Assembly (NCBI RefSeq): GCF_030332225.1
Contig: NZ_JAOWIF010000028.1
Coordinates: 992,001 to 1,056,000, forward strand
Direction: 5' to 3'
Source: Citrobacter sp. Cu233
GTDB lineage: Bacteria > Pseudomonadota > Gammaproteobacteria > Enterobacterales > Enterobacteriaceae
DNA: 64,000 nt
The translations under genes and the position numbers were made by a program. Below, in pieces: positions 34,950-42,441 of the stretch; the stretch's first letter is position 1; each line of letters opens with the position of its first letter. Below the pieces are notes generated by a model. That model was not told the origin of the DNA. It made no database searches and saw only the letters and a program-made list of their open reading frames with translations.

Positions 34950-36012
34950 ATTATCGGTCGAGAACCTGCACTTAACCTACGGCGATAACCCGGTGCTAAA
35001 GGGTGTGACCATGGAGCTCAAACGGGGCGAAGTGGTTTCGTTACTGGGGCCGTCCGGGAGCGGTAAAACCACCCTCCTGCGCGCGGTGGCCGGGCTGGAA
35101 AAACCGACACAAGGGTCAATTACCATCGGCAACAACAAAGTCTACGACGGCACGCCGCGCAGCGAAATCCCAGCCGAAGAGCGTAACCTGGGGCTGGTGT
35201 TCCAGTCCTACGCCTTGTGGCCGCATAAAACCGTATTTGAGAATGTGGCCTACCCGTTAAAGTTGCGCAAAGTCCCCACCGCAGAGATCAACCAACGGGT
35301 ACAGGGTGTGTTGGATCAGCTGGGCCTGGGACATCTGGGTAAGCGCCATCCGCATCAACTTTCTGGTGGCCAGCAACAGCGTGTAGCGATTGGCCGGGCG
35401 CTGGTTTATAACCCACCCGTGATCCTGCTCGATGAGCCGCTATCCAACCTTGATGCAAAACTGCGGGAAGAAGCGCGCGTATTCCTGCGTGAGCTGATTA
35501 TTAATCTCGGGTTGTCCGCGCTGATGGTGACGCATGACCAGGGAGAAGCGATGTCGATTTCTGACCGCATTCTGCTGCTTAACAACGGCAAAATTGAACA
35601 ACAGGGTACGCCGCAAGAGATGTATGGTTCCCCAAAAACGCTGTTCACCGCTGAATTTATGGGCAGCAACAACCGTCTGCATGGCAAAGTCACTGAAGTG
35701 CGTGACGGCAAGGCACGTATTGAAGGACGTGACTGGGTACTGTGGGGTCAGGCGGGTGACGGCGTTCAGGTTGGCCATGAGGGCACCGCGGTGATCCGCG
35801 TTGAACGTGTGGCGCTGGCCGACGAGCCAGGCGAAAACCAGTTGGCTCTCCCGTTGCTCACCAGCATGTATCTCGGTGACCGCTGGGAGTACTTGTTCCG
35901 CACCGTGGCTGATGATTTTGTCATCCGCGCCTACGGCAACGAAGTACGTGATCCGCAACACTGCCACCTGGCGTTACCCGAAAAACATGTTTGGGTGTTC
36001 CCAAAGTCCTGA
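34942..36012 (+). CDS. afuC: AfuC-like ABC importer ATPase
   Basis: The 356-residue ATPase has Walker A GPSGSGKTT (about 36-44), Q-loop FQSYALWPH, signature LSGGQQQR, Walker B VILLDEPLSNLD and switch MVTHDQ. A C-terminal TOBE-type regulatory domain follows (about 240-356), as in FbpC/PotA-class ATPases. It overlaps afuB by 8 bp and is followed closely by an intrinsic terminator, so it ends the kinase-regulator-importer unit or at least the importer operon. Confidence 0.85.
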   Translation: MIELSVENLHLTYGDNPVLKGVTMELKRGEVVSLLGPSGSGKTTLLRAVAGLEKPTQGSITIGNNKVYDGTPRSEIPAEERNLGLVFQSYALWPHKTVFENVAYPLKLRKVPTAEINQRVQGVLDQLGLGHLGKRHPHQLSGGQQQRVAIGRALVYNPPVILLDEPLSNLDAKLREEARVFLRELIINLGLSALMVTHDQGEAMSISDRILLLNNGKIEQQGTPQEMYGSPKTLFTAEFMGSNNRLHGKVTEVRDGKARIEGRDWVLWGQAGDGVQVGHEGTAVIRVERVALADEPGENQLALPLLTSMYLGDRWEYLFRTVADDFVIRAYGNEVRDPQHCHLALPEKHVWVFPKS

Positions 36013-36021
36013 TGCCAGAAG

Positions 36022-36046
36022 GGAGCGGCTGTCGCTGCTCCTTTTT
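36022..36046 (+). terminator. Intrinsic terminator of the afuABC-like operon
   Basis: GGAGCGGC / GCTGCTCC (one G-T pair) around TGTC, followed by TTTTT, nine bases after the afuC stop. Confidence 0.88.
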
Positions 36047-36060
36047 CTGGAGGAAGGATA

Positions 36061-36183
36061 GCGGTAATACAGATTTTCCTGTGCCTCGGTAACAACCAGC
36101 CGATCGTGCCGCTGGAGGCCGAGAGCCACCAAAGCACACCAGGCTAAATGTCCAAGATTGACGAAAGAAGAATCTTTGTTCAT
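36061..36183 (-). pseudogene. N-terminal fragment of a DUF2913-like gene
   Basis: On the minus strand, ATG 36183 opens MNKDSSFVNLGHLAWCALVA, then LGLQRHDRLVVTEAQENLYYR. This matches the N-terminal W-x-ALVA region of the DUF2913-like gene at 1599-2231 and of that family generally. After about 41 codons the similarity stops and the frame runs into the afuC terminator and coding DNA. It is therefore a truncated remnant, not a working gene. It sits in the gap between two convergent operons, where such debris is tolerated. Confidence 0.5.
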
Positions 36184-36211
36184 GAGCAAAAGAACCAACG
36201 TCATTAATGCT

Positions 36212-36244
36212 AAAAAAGGAAACGTCCCTTGATGGGACGTTTCC
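36212..36244 (-). terminator. Intrinsic terminator of the minus-strand PTS operon
   Basis: GGAAACGTCCC / GGGACGTTTCC with a 5-nt loop; on the minus strand it is followed by a six-T run (36217-36212). It lies just after the hexuloisomerase stop at 36251. Confidence 0.92.
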
Positions 36245-36250
36245 TGCCGA

Positions 36251-36811
36251 TTACTCAAGGTCAGCGTGTCTCTTAAACATCGTGTCGCTGGTTTCGCCGA
36301 GCTGGGCCATCAGCTCAAGCACGATTGCGTCATAGGTGATAAAGCATAGCTGCTCAAAAGCCGAACCCATAGGCTGTGAAAAAGCACCGTCTTCACGATC
36401 GTTGTCTTCTTTCACGGTTCCAGGTAACACAAGAGTACTTTTGGCAAGTTTGCCGATTGTGGACTCCGCTTTCATTGTGACAAGCGCCACATCCACGTCA
36501 CAGGCTACCGCCTTCTGCGCCAGGCTCACCAGACTGCCAGTCTCACCACTGCCGGAGCCAATAATAACCAGGTCGCCCGGTTTCGTATGAGGAGAAGAAA
36601 TTTCGCCGACAACGCTTACCGAAAAACCGAGGTGGAGAAGACGGTTTGCAAAGCCGCGGATGGCGATGCCGCTACGACCCGCACCTTGCAGAAAGATATG
36701 TTTGGCATTCTTAATCTGTGAGACGAATTGGGCAGCCTGGGCATCATCAATCTTCATCGCATTTTGCTGCAGCTCGCTCAGGATATTTAAAGTATTTTGT
36801 TGAACACTCAT
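36251..36811 (-). CDS. 6-phospho-3-hexuloisomerase (SIS domain), copy 1
   Basis: The 186-residue protein is collinear with Bacillus HxlB: IFLQGAGRSGIAIRGFANRL, VVGEISSPHTKPGDLVIIGS, GSGETGSLVSLA, SQPMGSAFEQL and a MFKRHADLE ending. PHI interconverts 3-hexulose-6-phosphate and fructose-6-phosphate, usually beside 3-hexulose-6-phosphate synthase in formaldehyde fixation. No synthase gene is present, so here PHI more likely processes a ketohexose phosphate made by the neighbouring dehydrogenase or epimerase. It is the last gene of a PTS operon and 15 bp after the SDR gene. A second copy lies at 44641-45162. Confidence 0.85.
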   Translation of the reverse strand: MSVQQNTLNILSELQQNAMKIDDAQAAQFVSQIKNAKHIFLQGAGRSGIAIRGFANRLLHLGFSVSVVGEISSPHTKPGDLVIIGSGSGETGSLVSLAQKAVACDVDVALVTMKAESTIGKLAKSTLVLPGTVKEDNDREDGAFSQPMGSAFEQLCFITYDAIVLELMAQLGETSDTMFKRHADLE

Positions 36812-36825
36812 GTGATTCCCTCCCT

Positions 36826-37578
36826 TTAAGCGATGGTACGGCCACCATCCATCAGGATGGTTTGCCCCTGGATGTACGAGTTATCTTTATCAGCCAAAAA
36901 GATTGCCAGGTTAGCCACATCATCAATGGTGCCAAGACGGCGCACCGGAATTTTTTCCAGAACAGCATCAAGATCGGCCTGGGTAGGATAATTGACGCGC
37001 ATCATTTCGCCTGTATCAATCAGACGAGGAGCGATAGCGTTAACATTGACCCCCTTAGGCCCCAGTTCTTTTGCCAGACCACGAATCAATCCTTCACCGC
37101 CTGCTTTGCTGGCCGGGTAACTCACACCGCCGCCAGTACCGGAAAGCGCGGAGCCGGATGAGATATAAACGATAGATCCATGGTTGGTGGTGAAGTCGTC
37201 GTAAAATGCTTTAACTGTGTTAAACAGACCAGTAAGGTTAATTGCAATCGTTTTATTCCACTCTTCAAAAGTGATGTTATTAACCTTATTAGCAAACGCC
37301 ACGCCAGCGTTTAATACCAAAATATCAATGCGTCCGAAGGTTTGAAAAACCTGCTCGCGAACGTTTTCCAAAGCTTTCGGATCGGATACATCGGTTTTAA
37401 CGAATAAGGATTTAACATTATCGAAAGTTAACTCTTCGGCCGTCTTTGCCCCATTTTCTTCGTTATAATCGACAATGACAGTATGAGCTCCACGGTCTGC
37501 GAATTGCTTAGCAATTCCTTTACCGATTCCATGTGCCCCACCGGTTACTAGCGCGACTTTACCTTCAAAATTACTCAT
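36826..37578 (-). CDS. Short-chain dehydrogenase/reductase (probable sugar-alcohol phosphate dehydrogenase)
   Basis: A 250-residue classical SDR: NAD(P)-binding VALVTGGAHGIGKGIAKQFA, LVLNAGVAF, catalytic Ser in YISSGSALSG, and YPASKAGGEG with Tyr and Lys. The acidic residue in VIVDYNEENG after the second strand favours NAD over NADP. In a PTS polyol operon such an enzyme typically oxidises the imported sugar-alcohol phosphate to a ketose phosphate in the cytoplasm. The substrate is not readable. It is separated from the epimerase gene by 122 bp holding a hairpin (37607-37629), which may tune expression. Confidence 0.82.
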   Translation of the reverse strand: MSNFEGKVALVTGGAHGIGKGIAKQFADRGAHTVIVDYNEENGAKTAEELTFDNVKSLFVKTDVSDPKALENVREQVFQTFGRIDILVLNAGVAFANKVNNITFEEWNKTIAINLTGLFNTVKAFYDDFTTNHGSIVYISSGSALSGTGGGVSYPASKAGGEGLIRGLAKELGPKGVNVNAIAPRLIDTGEMMRVNYPTQADLDAVLEKIPVRRLGTIDDVANLAIFLADKDNSYIQGQTILMDGGRTIA

Positions 37579-37606
37579 TTCACTATACTCCTCAAAATCT
37601 CATGAC

Positions 37607-37629
37607 AAAGGGGGGGACAACTCCCCTTT
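37607..37629. other. Hairpin between epimerase and dehydrogenase genes
   Basis: AAAGGGG / CCCCTTT around a 9-nt loop in the only sizeable gap of the operon. It may protect a processed mRNA end or cause partial termination. Weak evidence. Confidence 0.35.
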
Positions 37630-37700
37630 CAGGTAATTGGTGATTTGATGAATGCCAATAATAGCGTGTAGGGTTACTGGGTTTATTTGGTACCAAACTT

Positions 37701-38345
37701 CTATTGGATCGCTGCTCTTAATGCCTGATAACTTTCTTTCGGTGAATCATTAAATAACGCGCCACCAACGACAATTAAATCAGCACCCGCTTCCTTCACC
37801 TTTTTAGCAATTTCAGCGTTAACGCCGCCATCAACTTCAATCTGAATGTTGCGACCAGCAACCATTTCTTTAGTATTACTGATCTTTTTCAGACTTTTTT
37901 CAATAAATGTCTGACCTGGCTGACCTGGATTAATAGTCATAATCAAAATATAATCAATATCATCCAAAAGGTATTCAATTACGTGTTCCGGAGTCCCCGG
38001 ATTGAGTACTACACCGGCTTTGCGTCCGGCTTTCTTAATCTTCTGGATAATATAATGCACATGTGGAGTTGATTCATAATGAACTGAAATCATTTCCGCC
38101 CCGGTTTTAATAACATCATCGATATGTCTTTCCGGGTTTGCCAGCATCATATGCACATCGAATGTCATTGAACTGGCTTTTTTCATTGCCGCAATTTGGT
38201 TAGGACCAAAAGCAATATTGCTTACATAAGTTCCATCCATTAAATCAACATGCAGAATTTCTGTTTTTTCTGTTTCCAGAAACTGAATCTCTTCCTGCAA
38301 ACGTAATATGTTCGCACCAAATACTGATGGTAAAATTTGTGCCAT
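37701..38345 (-). CDS. Ribulose-phosphate 3-epimerase family protein (Rpe/AlsE-like)
   Basis: ATG 38345 is preferred (MAQILPSVFGANILRLQEEI) because GGAG lies about ten bases upstream; the frame extends three codons further to a TTG. The 214-residue TIM barrel has the family motifs ILHVDLMDGTYVSN, FDVHMMLANPERH, MISVHYE, ILIMTINPGQPGQ and IQIEVDGGVN. The housekeeping Rpe lies elsewhere in enterobacteria, so this copy is specialised. The closest known role is AlsE, which converts allulose-6-phosphate to fructose-6-phosphate in allose use; a pentulose phosphate substrate is the alternative. Encoded between the IIC and dehydrogenase genes. Confidence 0.85.
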   Translation of the reverse strand: MAQILPSVFGANILRLQEEIQFLETEKTEILHVDLMDGTYVSNIAFGPNQIAAMKKASSMTFDVHMMLANPERHIDDVIKTGAEMISVHYESTPHVHYIIQKIKKAGRKAGVVLNPGTPEHVIEYLLDDIDYILIMTINPGQPGQTFIEKSLKKISNTKEMVAGRNIQIEVDGGVNAEIAKKVKEAGADLIVVGGALFNDSPKESYQALRAAIQ

Positions 38346-38363
38346 TTTAGTCAACTCCGTAAA

Positions 38364-39617
38364 TTAATGAGTAACTGTGCTCAACCAGTAGGTCAGAATC
38401 TCCCATGGGCCGGTTAATACGAAGTCCGTACCCTGGCCATTCAGGCCGACGCCAGCACCGTTCAGGAACTGAGTTGCACCGGGCGCGACATATCCCCCCA
38501 GATACATAACTACCACACAGAACAGTAAGGTTGAGATAATTGAGCGAATAACGTTGCCGTTACTGACCATGACTGTCATGGTCGTCATGTAGATAATTGA
38601 CATCAGCACGCCGATTGGGAATATCTGAATACCCGGTAAAACCAGCGCACAAAGCATTGTCAGAGGGATAGTAATAACGGTGACAGTAACCGTTGCTGGG
38701 TCGCCAAGCGCCAGGGCGCAGTCCATCCCGATATTCAGTTCCGCATCTTTACCCATTTGCTTTTGCATAATTTCTTTAGCACTCTTACCTATCGGGTTAA
38801 GTCCTTCCATAAGGACCCCAACTACTTTTGGCAACAGCACCATGACGCCAGCCACACCCATCGCCATTGGCACGATGGTTGTAATGGGTTGTTTGGTTAA
38901 CAATCCCAGGAGACAACCGACAATCACGCCGATGATTGCGGGTTCACCGAATACGCCCAGTCGCTTCTGAACACTCTCTAAATCCACATCCAGCTTATTT
39001 AACCCCGGAATGAAATCGATAATTTTGTTCACAACCCATGCAAATGGAAGTGTCCATCCGATGTGGATCATTGTGGTACAGGTCGTCCCCTCCAGGCCGT
39101 AGTATTTCTGCCATCTGGGCGCAATAAGATCGCCAATAAACAGTGCAGCGACGCTCAGAGCCACGGCAACACCCAACCCAAGGAAAAAGCTGTCAAAGAC
39201 GAAATACGCAAGAGCCCCCGGAACCAGGAAATGCATGTAGTTCCAGATGTCCACATTGAGAGTTTTGGTAAGCTTCAGACGAACCAGGATCAGGTTCAGG
39301 ATAATGCCGATAGGAATAACCATTGCGGCAAATGGGGCAACCCACGCAGCTGCGCCAACGGCAGGCCATCCAATATCAGCCACGGTGAACCCACTGCCAA
39401 TTTTCGAGTAATACGCAATTGCTGGCTGCAGGGCTGTGTTTAGCAGCCCAACCACCAGTCCCAGACCGATGAAACCGATACCTACAGTGATGCCAGATTT
39501 AATGGCGGCACCAATTTTCATTCGAAAAACCAGACCTAAAAGGAAAATAACAAGCGGCAATATTGCTGTTGCGCCCATGCTTGTAATAGTAAACATGATG
39601 CTTTTTAACATTTCCAT
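38364..39617 (-). CDS. PTS galactitol-type permease, IIC component (copy 1)
   Basis: The 417-residue, roughly 9- to 10-span membrane protein is of the GatC/EIIC-Gat family (GITVGIGFIGLGLVVGLLNT, VQKRLGVFGEPAIIGVIVGC, LLPKVVGVLMEGLNPIGKSA, MDCALALGDPATVTVTVI). It moves a sugar or sugar alcohol across the inner membrane while it is phosphorylated by IIB. A GGGGGA site lies seven to eight bases before the ATG. It differs clearly from the IIC at 42442-43812, so the two loci probably take up different compounds. Confidence 0.88.
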   Translation of the reverse strand: MEMLKSIMFTITSMGATAILPLVIFLLGLVFRMKIGAAIKSGITVGIGFIGLGLVVGLLNTALQPAIAYYSKIGSGFTVADIGWPAVGAAAWVAPFAAMVIPIGIILNLILVRLKLTKTLNVDIWNYMHFLVPGALAYFVFDSFFLGLGVAVALSVAALFIGDLIAPRWQKYYGLEGTTCTTMIHIGWTLPFAWVVNKIIDFIPGLNKLDVDLESVQKRLGVFGEPAIIGVIVGCLLGLLTKQPITTIVPMAMGVAGVMVLLPKVVGVLMEGLNPIGKSAKEIMQKQMGKDAELNIGMDCALALGDPATVTVTVITIPLTMLCALVLPGIQIFPIGVLMSIIYMTTMTVMVSNGNVIRSIISTLLFCVVVMYLGGYVAPGATQFLNGAGVGLNGQGTDFVLTGPWEILTYWLSTVTH

Positions 39618-39644
39618 TTAACCATCCCCCGTCTTTTTTAGACT

Positions 39645-39938
39645 TTAGCCTTTGGAAATTTCGCTTAACAGCTCACCTAATTTTTTACGCAGCGCGGCTT
39701 CGTTAATACCTGTAATAAAACCTGCGACGCTCATGTGCGGCTTACCAATATCACCTTTATAATTATTCGTCGTCAGGACCACATCAGCGCTTTGCATTTC
39801 GGAGGCCAGTTCGGACATGCTGCATTTATTAATCTTAAAGTTGGCAATACCGTATTCAGCACAAACCGATTTAACTTCATCAGCGGCAAGAGTGGAGGTT
39901 GCTACACCGCTTCCGCAGGCTACGAGAATAGTAATCAT
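39645..39938 (-). CDS. PTS galactitol-type IIB component (copy 1)
   Basis: A 97-residue cytoplasmic IIB protein. The phosphocysteine loop is at the N-terminus, ITILVACGSGVATSTLAADE (Cys8). It passes phosphate from IIA to the sugar in the IIC channel. The gene lies between IIA and IIC in the same operon. Confidence 0.9.
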   Translation of the reverse strand: MITILVACGSGVATSTLAADEVKSVCAEYGIANFKINKCSMSELASEMQSADVVLTTNNYKGDIGKPHMSVAGFITGINEAALRKKLGELLSEISKG

Positions 39939-39959
39939 GGTAAGATCTCCGGGTAATTG

Positions 39960-40409
39960 TTATTTAATTATCGTGTTAATAAACAATGCCTTTGCTTCTT
40001 CAGCAGGAAGTTCCAGCATCTGGTGGTAAAAATCAGCTAGCTGAAGATGGTTAAACAACGCCTTCAACAATTGCAATTGATCCGCTGGCTGAGTAACAAC
40101 CAGATTTACAACCAGGCGAACCCACAATTTTTCATCACCATCAGCCTGATTAACTTCTATTTCTTGAGGCAAACGGATGATATAAATCGCCGGGCTGATA
40201 GCGTGCTGGCTATCGCAATGTGGGATGGCGACAGCATAGCCATCAAGTAAAATTCCAGTAGGATAGTCGGCTTCACGATCACGCAACGCCTGGAGGTAAG
40301 TCTCTCTTACGATCCCATCGGCCTGATGTTTCTCGTGAATGTGCTCCAGCACTTCATCATACGTTTTGTATGCCGCCCCATCCGCGACACTGATAGAAAT
40401 TGTACCCAC
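39960..40409 (-). CDS. PTS fructose/galactitol-type IIA component (copy 1)
   Basis: A 149-residue IIA of the mannitol/fructose superfamily. The phosphohistidine lies in YAVAIPHCDSQHA (His64), after the typical DREADYPTGI helix end. It receives phosphate from HPr. It is the first gene of the minus-strand PTS operon, so the control region is 40410-40765, where three palindromes occur. Confidence 0.88.
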   Translation of the reverse strand: MGTISISVADGAAYKTYDEVLEHIHEKHQADGIVRETYLQALRDREADYPTGILLDGYAVAIPHCDSQHAISPAIYIIRLPQEIEVNQADGDEKLWVRLVVNLVVTQPADQLQLLKALFNHLQLADFYHQMLELPAEEAKALFINTIIK

Positions 40410-40431
40410 TTAATTCTCCTCACCTCACCGA

Positions 40432-40447
40432 ATGCTCATGTGAGCAT
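40432..40447. promoter_or_regulatory. Palindromic operator 1 upstream of the minus-strand PTS operon
   Basis: ATGCTCATGTGAGCAT is an inverted repeat with perfect 7-bp arms, 23 bp upstream of the IIA ATG. A related half-site (CACATGAGCA) follows at about 40457-40466. Probably bound by the DeoR-type regulator encoded just beyond. Confidence 0.75.
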
Positions 40448-40556
40448 CCAATTAATCACATGAGCAGTTATAGCACATCAGTGATTTGCTAAAATGGGGA
40501 GATTTCAAAAGTTATAGCTCGATCACACAAAATCACATAAGCGCATTACAACAAAC

Positions 40557-40568
40557 GCTCATATGAGC
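40557..40568. promoter_or_regulatory. Palindromic operator 2
   Basis: GCTCATATGAGC is a perfect 12-bp palindrome sharing the GCTCAT/ATGAGC core with operators 1 and 3. Its centre is 123 bp from that of operator 1. Confidence 0.75.
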
Positions 40569-40674
40569 AATGATTATCAGAAACCAATACGCATTTAACA
40601 TGTAATATCATGATTATTATCGTATTTTAATGGTTTGCTTTATTCTGATGATTTTTTTGATGGCGATACATGAA

Positions 40675-40690
40675 ATGCTCTTATGAGCAT
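40675..40690. promoter_or_regulatory. Palindromic operator 3
   Basis: ATGCTCTTATGAGCAT has perfect ATGCTC/GAGCAT arms. Its centre is 120 bp from operator 2. The similar spacing of the three sites suits repression by DNA looping with a multimeric regulator. Confidence 0.75.
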
Positions 40691-40765
40691 CGCGTCAGGT
40701 TGATGTTGTTTCTGCGGGACAACGGCACATGCTATGTACCGTTATTGGAATTATTGAATTTAAAA

Positions 40766-41521
40766 TCAACAGGTTATTACTTTCGTATGCTTCGCAACCT
40801 CTGCAACACCGTCTTTATCAGCAATATCATTAGTGATTAGCGCGGTAATCTCAGACCAGTCGCAGATTTTAAATAAGCTGCTTCGCTGGAACTTAGTGTA
40901 ATCGCCCAGGATATATTTCTTCTCGGAATGGGCAATGATCGTTCGATCCAGAAAGGCATCCGAGGAGGAGGGAGTGGATGGGCCTGTCATATTGTTGAAG
41001 CCGTCGGTGCCGATAAAACAGAGATCAACGTTAATATCATTAATCATTGACACAGCCCACCCGCCAAAAACAGAAGAGCTTTTCTTCCTCAGTTCTCCAC
41101 CGAACAGAAAGATCTGGTTATCTGACTCTATCAGCACGCTGGCCACCGGCAGAGAATCGGTAAAAATTTTAAAGCCAGATTTCATGCACAATAGATTGGC
41201 CAGTTCAAAGTTAGAACTCCCTGTACCAATGATCATTGAGCTATTGGGGGGGATAAAGTCCAGCGCTTTCCTGGCTATAGCTTGTTTGAAGGTACTGTTT
41301 TCTTTTTCCCTGACCTGGAAAGGATGCTCGACAGCCCCCTGCTTTAAGGTTGCCCCTCCATGGCTTTTAACCAGCAGCCCTTTTTTTTCAAGATAGGTGA
41401 GATCTTTGCGGATAGTTTCATAAGTGACCTCATACTTTTTAGCAAGGTCGCTAACGTACACGGTACCCGCCGAAATAATCTCTTCAAGGATCAATTTTCT
41501 CCTTTCTTCAACCAGGTACAT
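40766..41521 (-). CDS. DeoR-family transcriptional regulator
   Basis: The 251-residue protein starts with a standard DeoR helix-turn-helix (YLVEERRKLILEEIISAG, VSDLAKKYEVTYETIRKDLT, GLLVKSHGGATLK) and has the sugar-phosphate-binding DeoRC domain (SSMIIGTGSSNFELANLL, FGGELRKKSSSVFGGW, LCFIGTDGFN). Such proteins are usually repressors relieved by a phosphorylated intermediate. It lies upstream of the minus-strand PTS operon in the same direction and is divergent from the RpiB-IIC-IIB-IIA operon, so it may control both. The three palindromes at 40432-40690 are its likely targets. Confidence 0.87.
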   Translation of the reverse strand: MYLVEERRKLILEEIISAGTVYVSDLAKKYEVTYETIRKDLTYLEKKGLLVKSHGGATLKQGAVEHPFQVREKENSTFKQAIARKALDFIPPNSSMIIGTGSSNFELANLLCMKSGFKIFTDSLPVASVLIESDNQIFLFGGELRKKSSSVFGGWAVSMINDINVDLCFIGTDGFNNMTGPSTPSSSDAFLDRTIIAHSEKKYILGDYTKFQRSSLFKICDWSEITALITNDIADKDGVAEVAKHTKVITC

Positions 41522-41901
41522 CCTTCCCCCTATAACCTTTCAACCCAATGCAATGAAGCGAATCATAACACAGAAGATGCAAACTAAAACAAACTCCAGG
41601 AGAAGACGAGTCGCCATGGCATGTGAACGGTCATTTGTGAGAACAACGGTCAAATAAAAATAAATTAATTTAAAATCAACTGATTAATAAAATCAAATCG
41701 GGTCACATCACTACAACCTGTAGATATCCCTTCCCTGAACCGCACTATAAAATTGGCATAAATTAGCTTTTATTTGCTTTTGTTGGTTTTTAATTTAATA
41801 AAAATCAATAAGTTACTAATTTTGTGATTTAGATCTCAGTTGACAACCAATATTTACCAACCTCATACTTGGCTTAAGTTCTTTATGACGGGTTAGTTGA
41901 G
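41522..41901. other. Divergent control region between the DeoR gene and the RpiB operon
   Basis: About 380 bp, AT-rich, with repeated TTGATTTTTATT/AATCAA-like tracts and no gene. The GCTCAT palindromes of the other side do not recur here, so the plus-strand operon probably answers to a different site or regulator. The SorC-type protein encoded at its far end is a candidate. Confidence 0.5.
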
Positions 41902-42438
41902 ATGAAAACGAAAATTGCAATCGCATGTGATGATGTGGGATTTGATCGTAAGGAGGAAATTAAAAAATACCTCGAAGAAGAGAAAAATGCCGAGGTCGTG
42001 TACGATCCCGTTAAACGAAAAGAAGACGGTTTCAACAACTTCGCTCGTCTTGCGGATGAAATGGCGGGAGTTATTCAGCGGGACGAATGTCGCCTCGGTA
42101 TCTACATTTGCGGAACTGGAATTGGCTTTACTTGCCAGATAAATAAGCACTGGGGGATTCGTGCTGTCGCCGTCACCAACCCCTACTCGGCCAAGCGAGC
42201 AAGACTCAGTAACAATGCGCAGGTGATTGGACTTGGCTGCAGAGTTAATGATCTTGAATACACAAAAATGATCATTGATGCCTGGTATGACAACGCGTTC
42301 GACTTTGCCACTGCAAGAGAAAATTCCAAAAAGAATCTACTGGAAGCAGAGCGCAATGACAACGCATTGCTGACGAAACCTGAAGATGTTCGATGGAATA
42401 TGGGTTTCAGACCAGATGATGAGAAATCTGAGGGCTAA
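41902..42438 (+). CDS. RpiB/LacA/LacB-family sugar-phosphate isomerase
   Basis: The 178-residue protein has the family signature KIAIACDDVGFDRKEEIKKY, GIYICGTGIGFT with the catalytic Cys, and RLSNNAQVIGLGCRV. Members isomerise ribose-5-phosphate, allose-6-phosphate or galactose-6-phosphate. At 178 aa it is longer than E. coli RpiB (149 aa) because of a C-terminal extension (ERNDNALLTKPEDVRWNMGF). It heads the plus-strand PTS operon, three bases before the IIC gene, so it should act on the imported phosphosugar. Substrate unknown. Confidence 0.83.
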   Translation: MKTKIAIACDDVGFDRKEEIKKYLEEEKNAEVVYDPVKRKEDGFNNFARLADEMAGVIQRDECRLGIYICGTGIGFTCQINKHWGIRAVAVTNPYSAKRARLSNNAQVIGLGCRVNDLEYTKMIIDAWYDNAFDFATARENSKKNLLEAERNDNALLTKPEDVRWNMGFRPDDEKSEG

Positions 42439-42441
42439 TAA

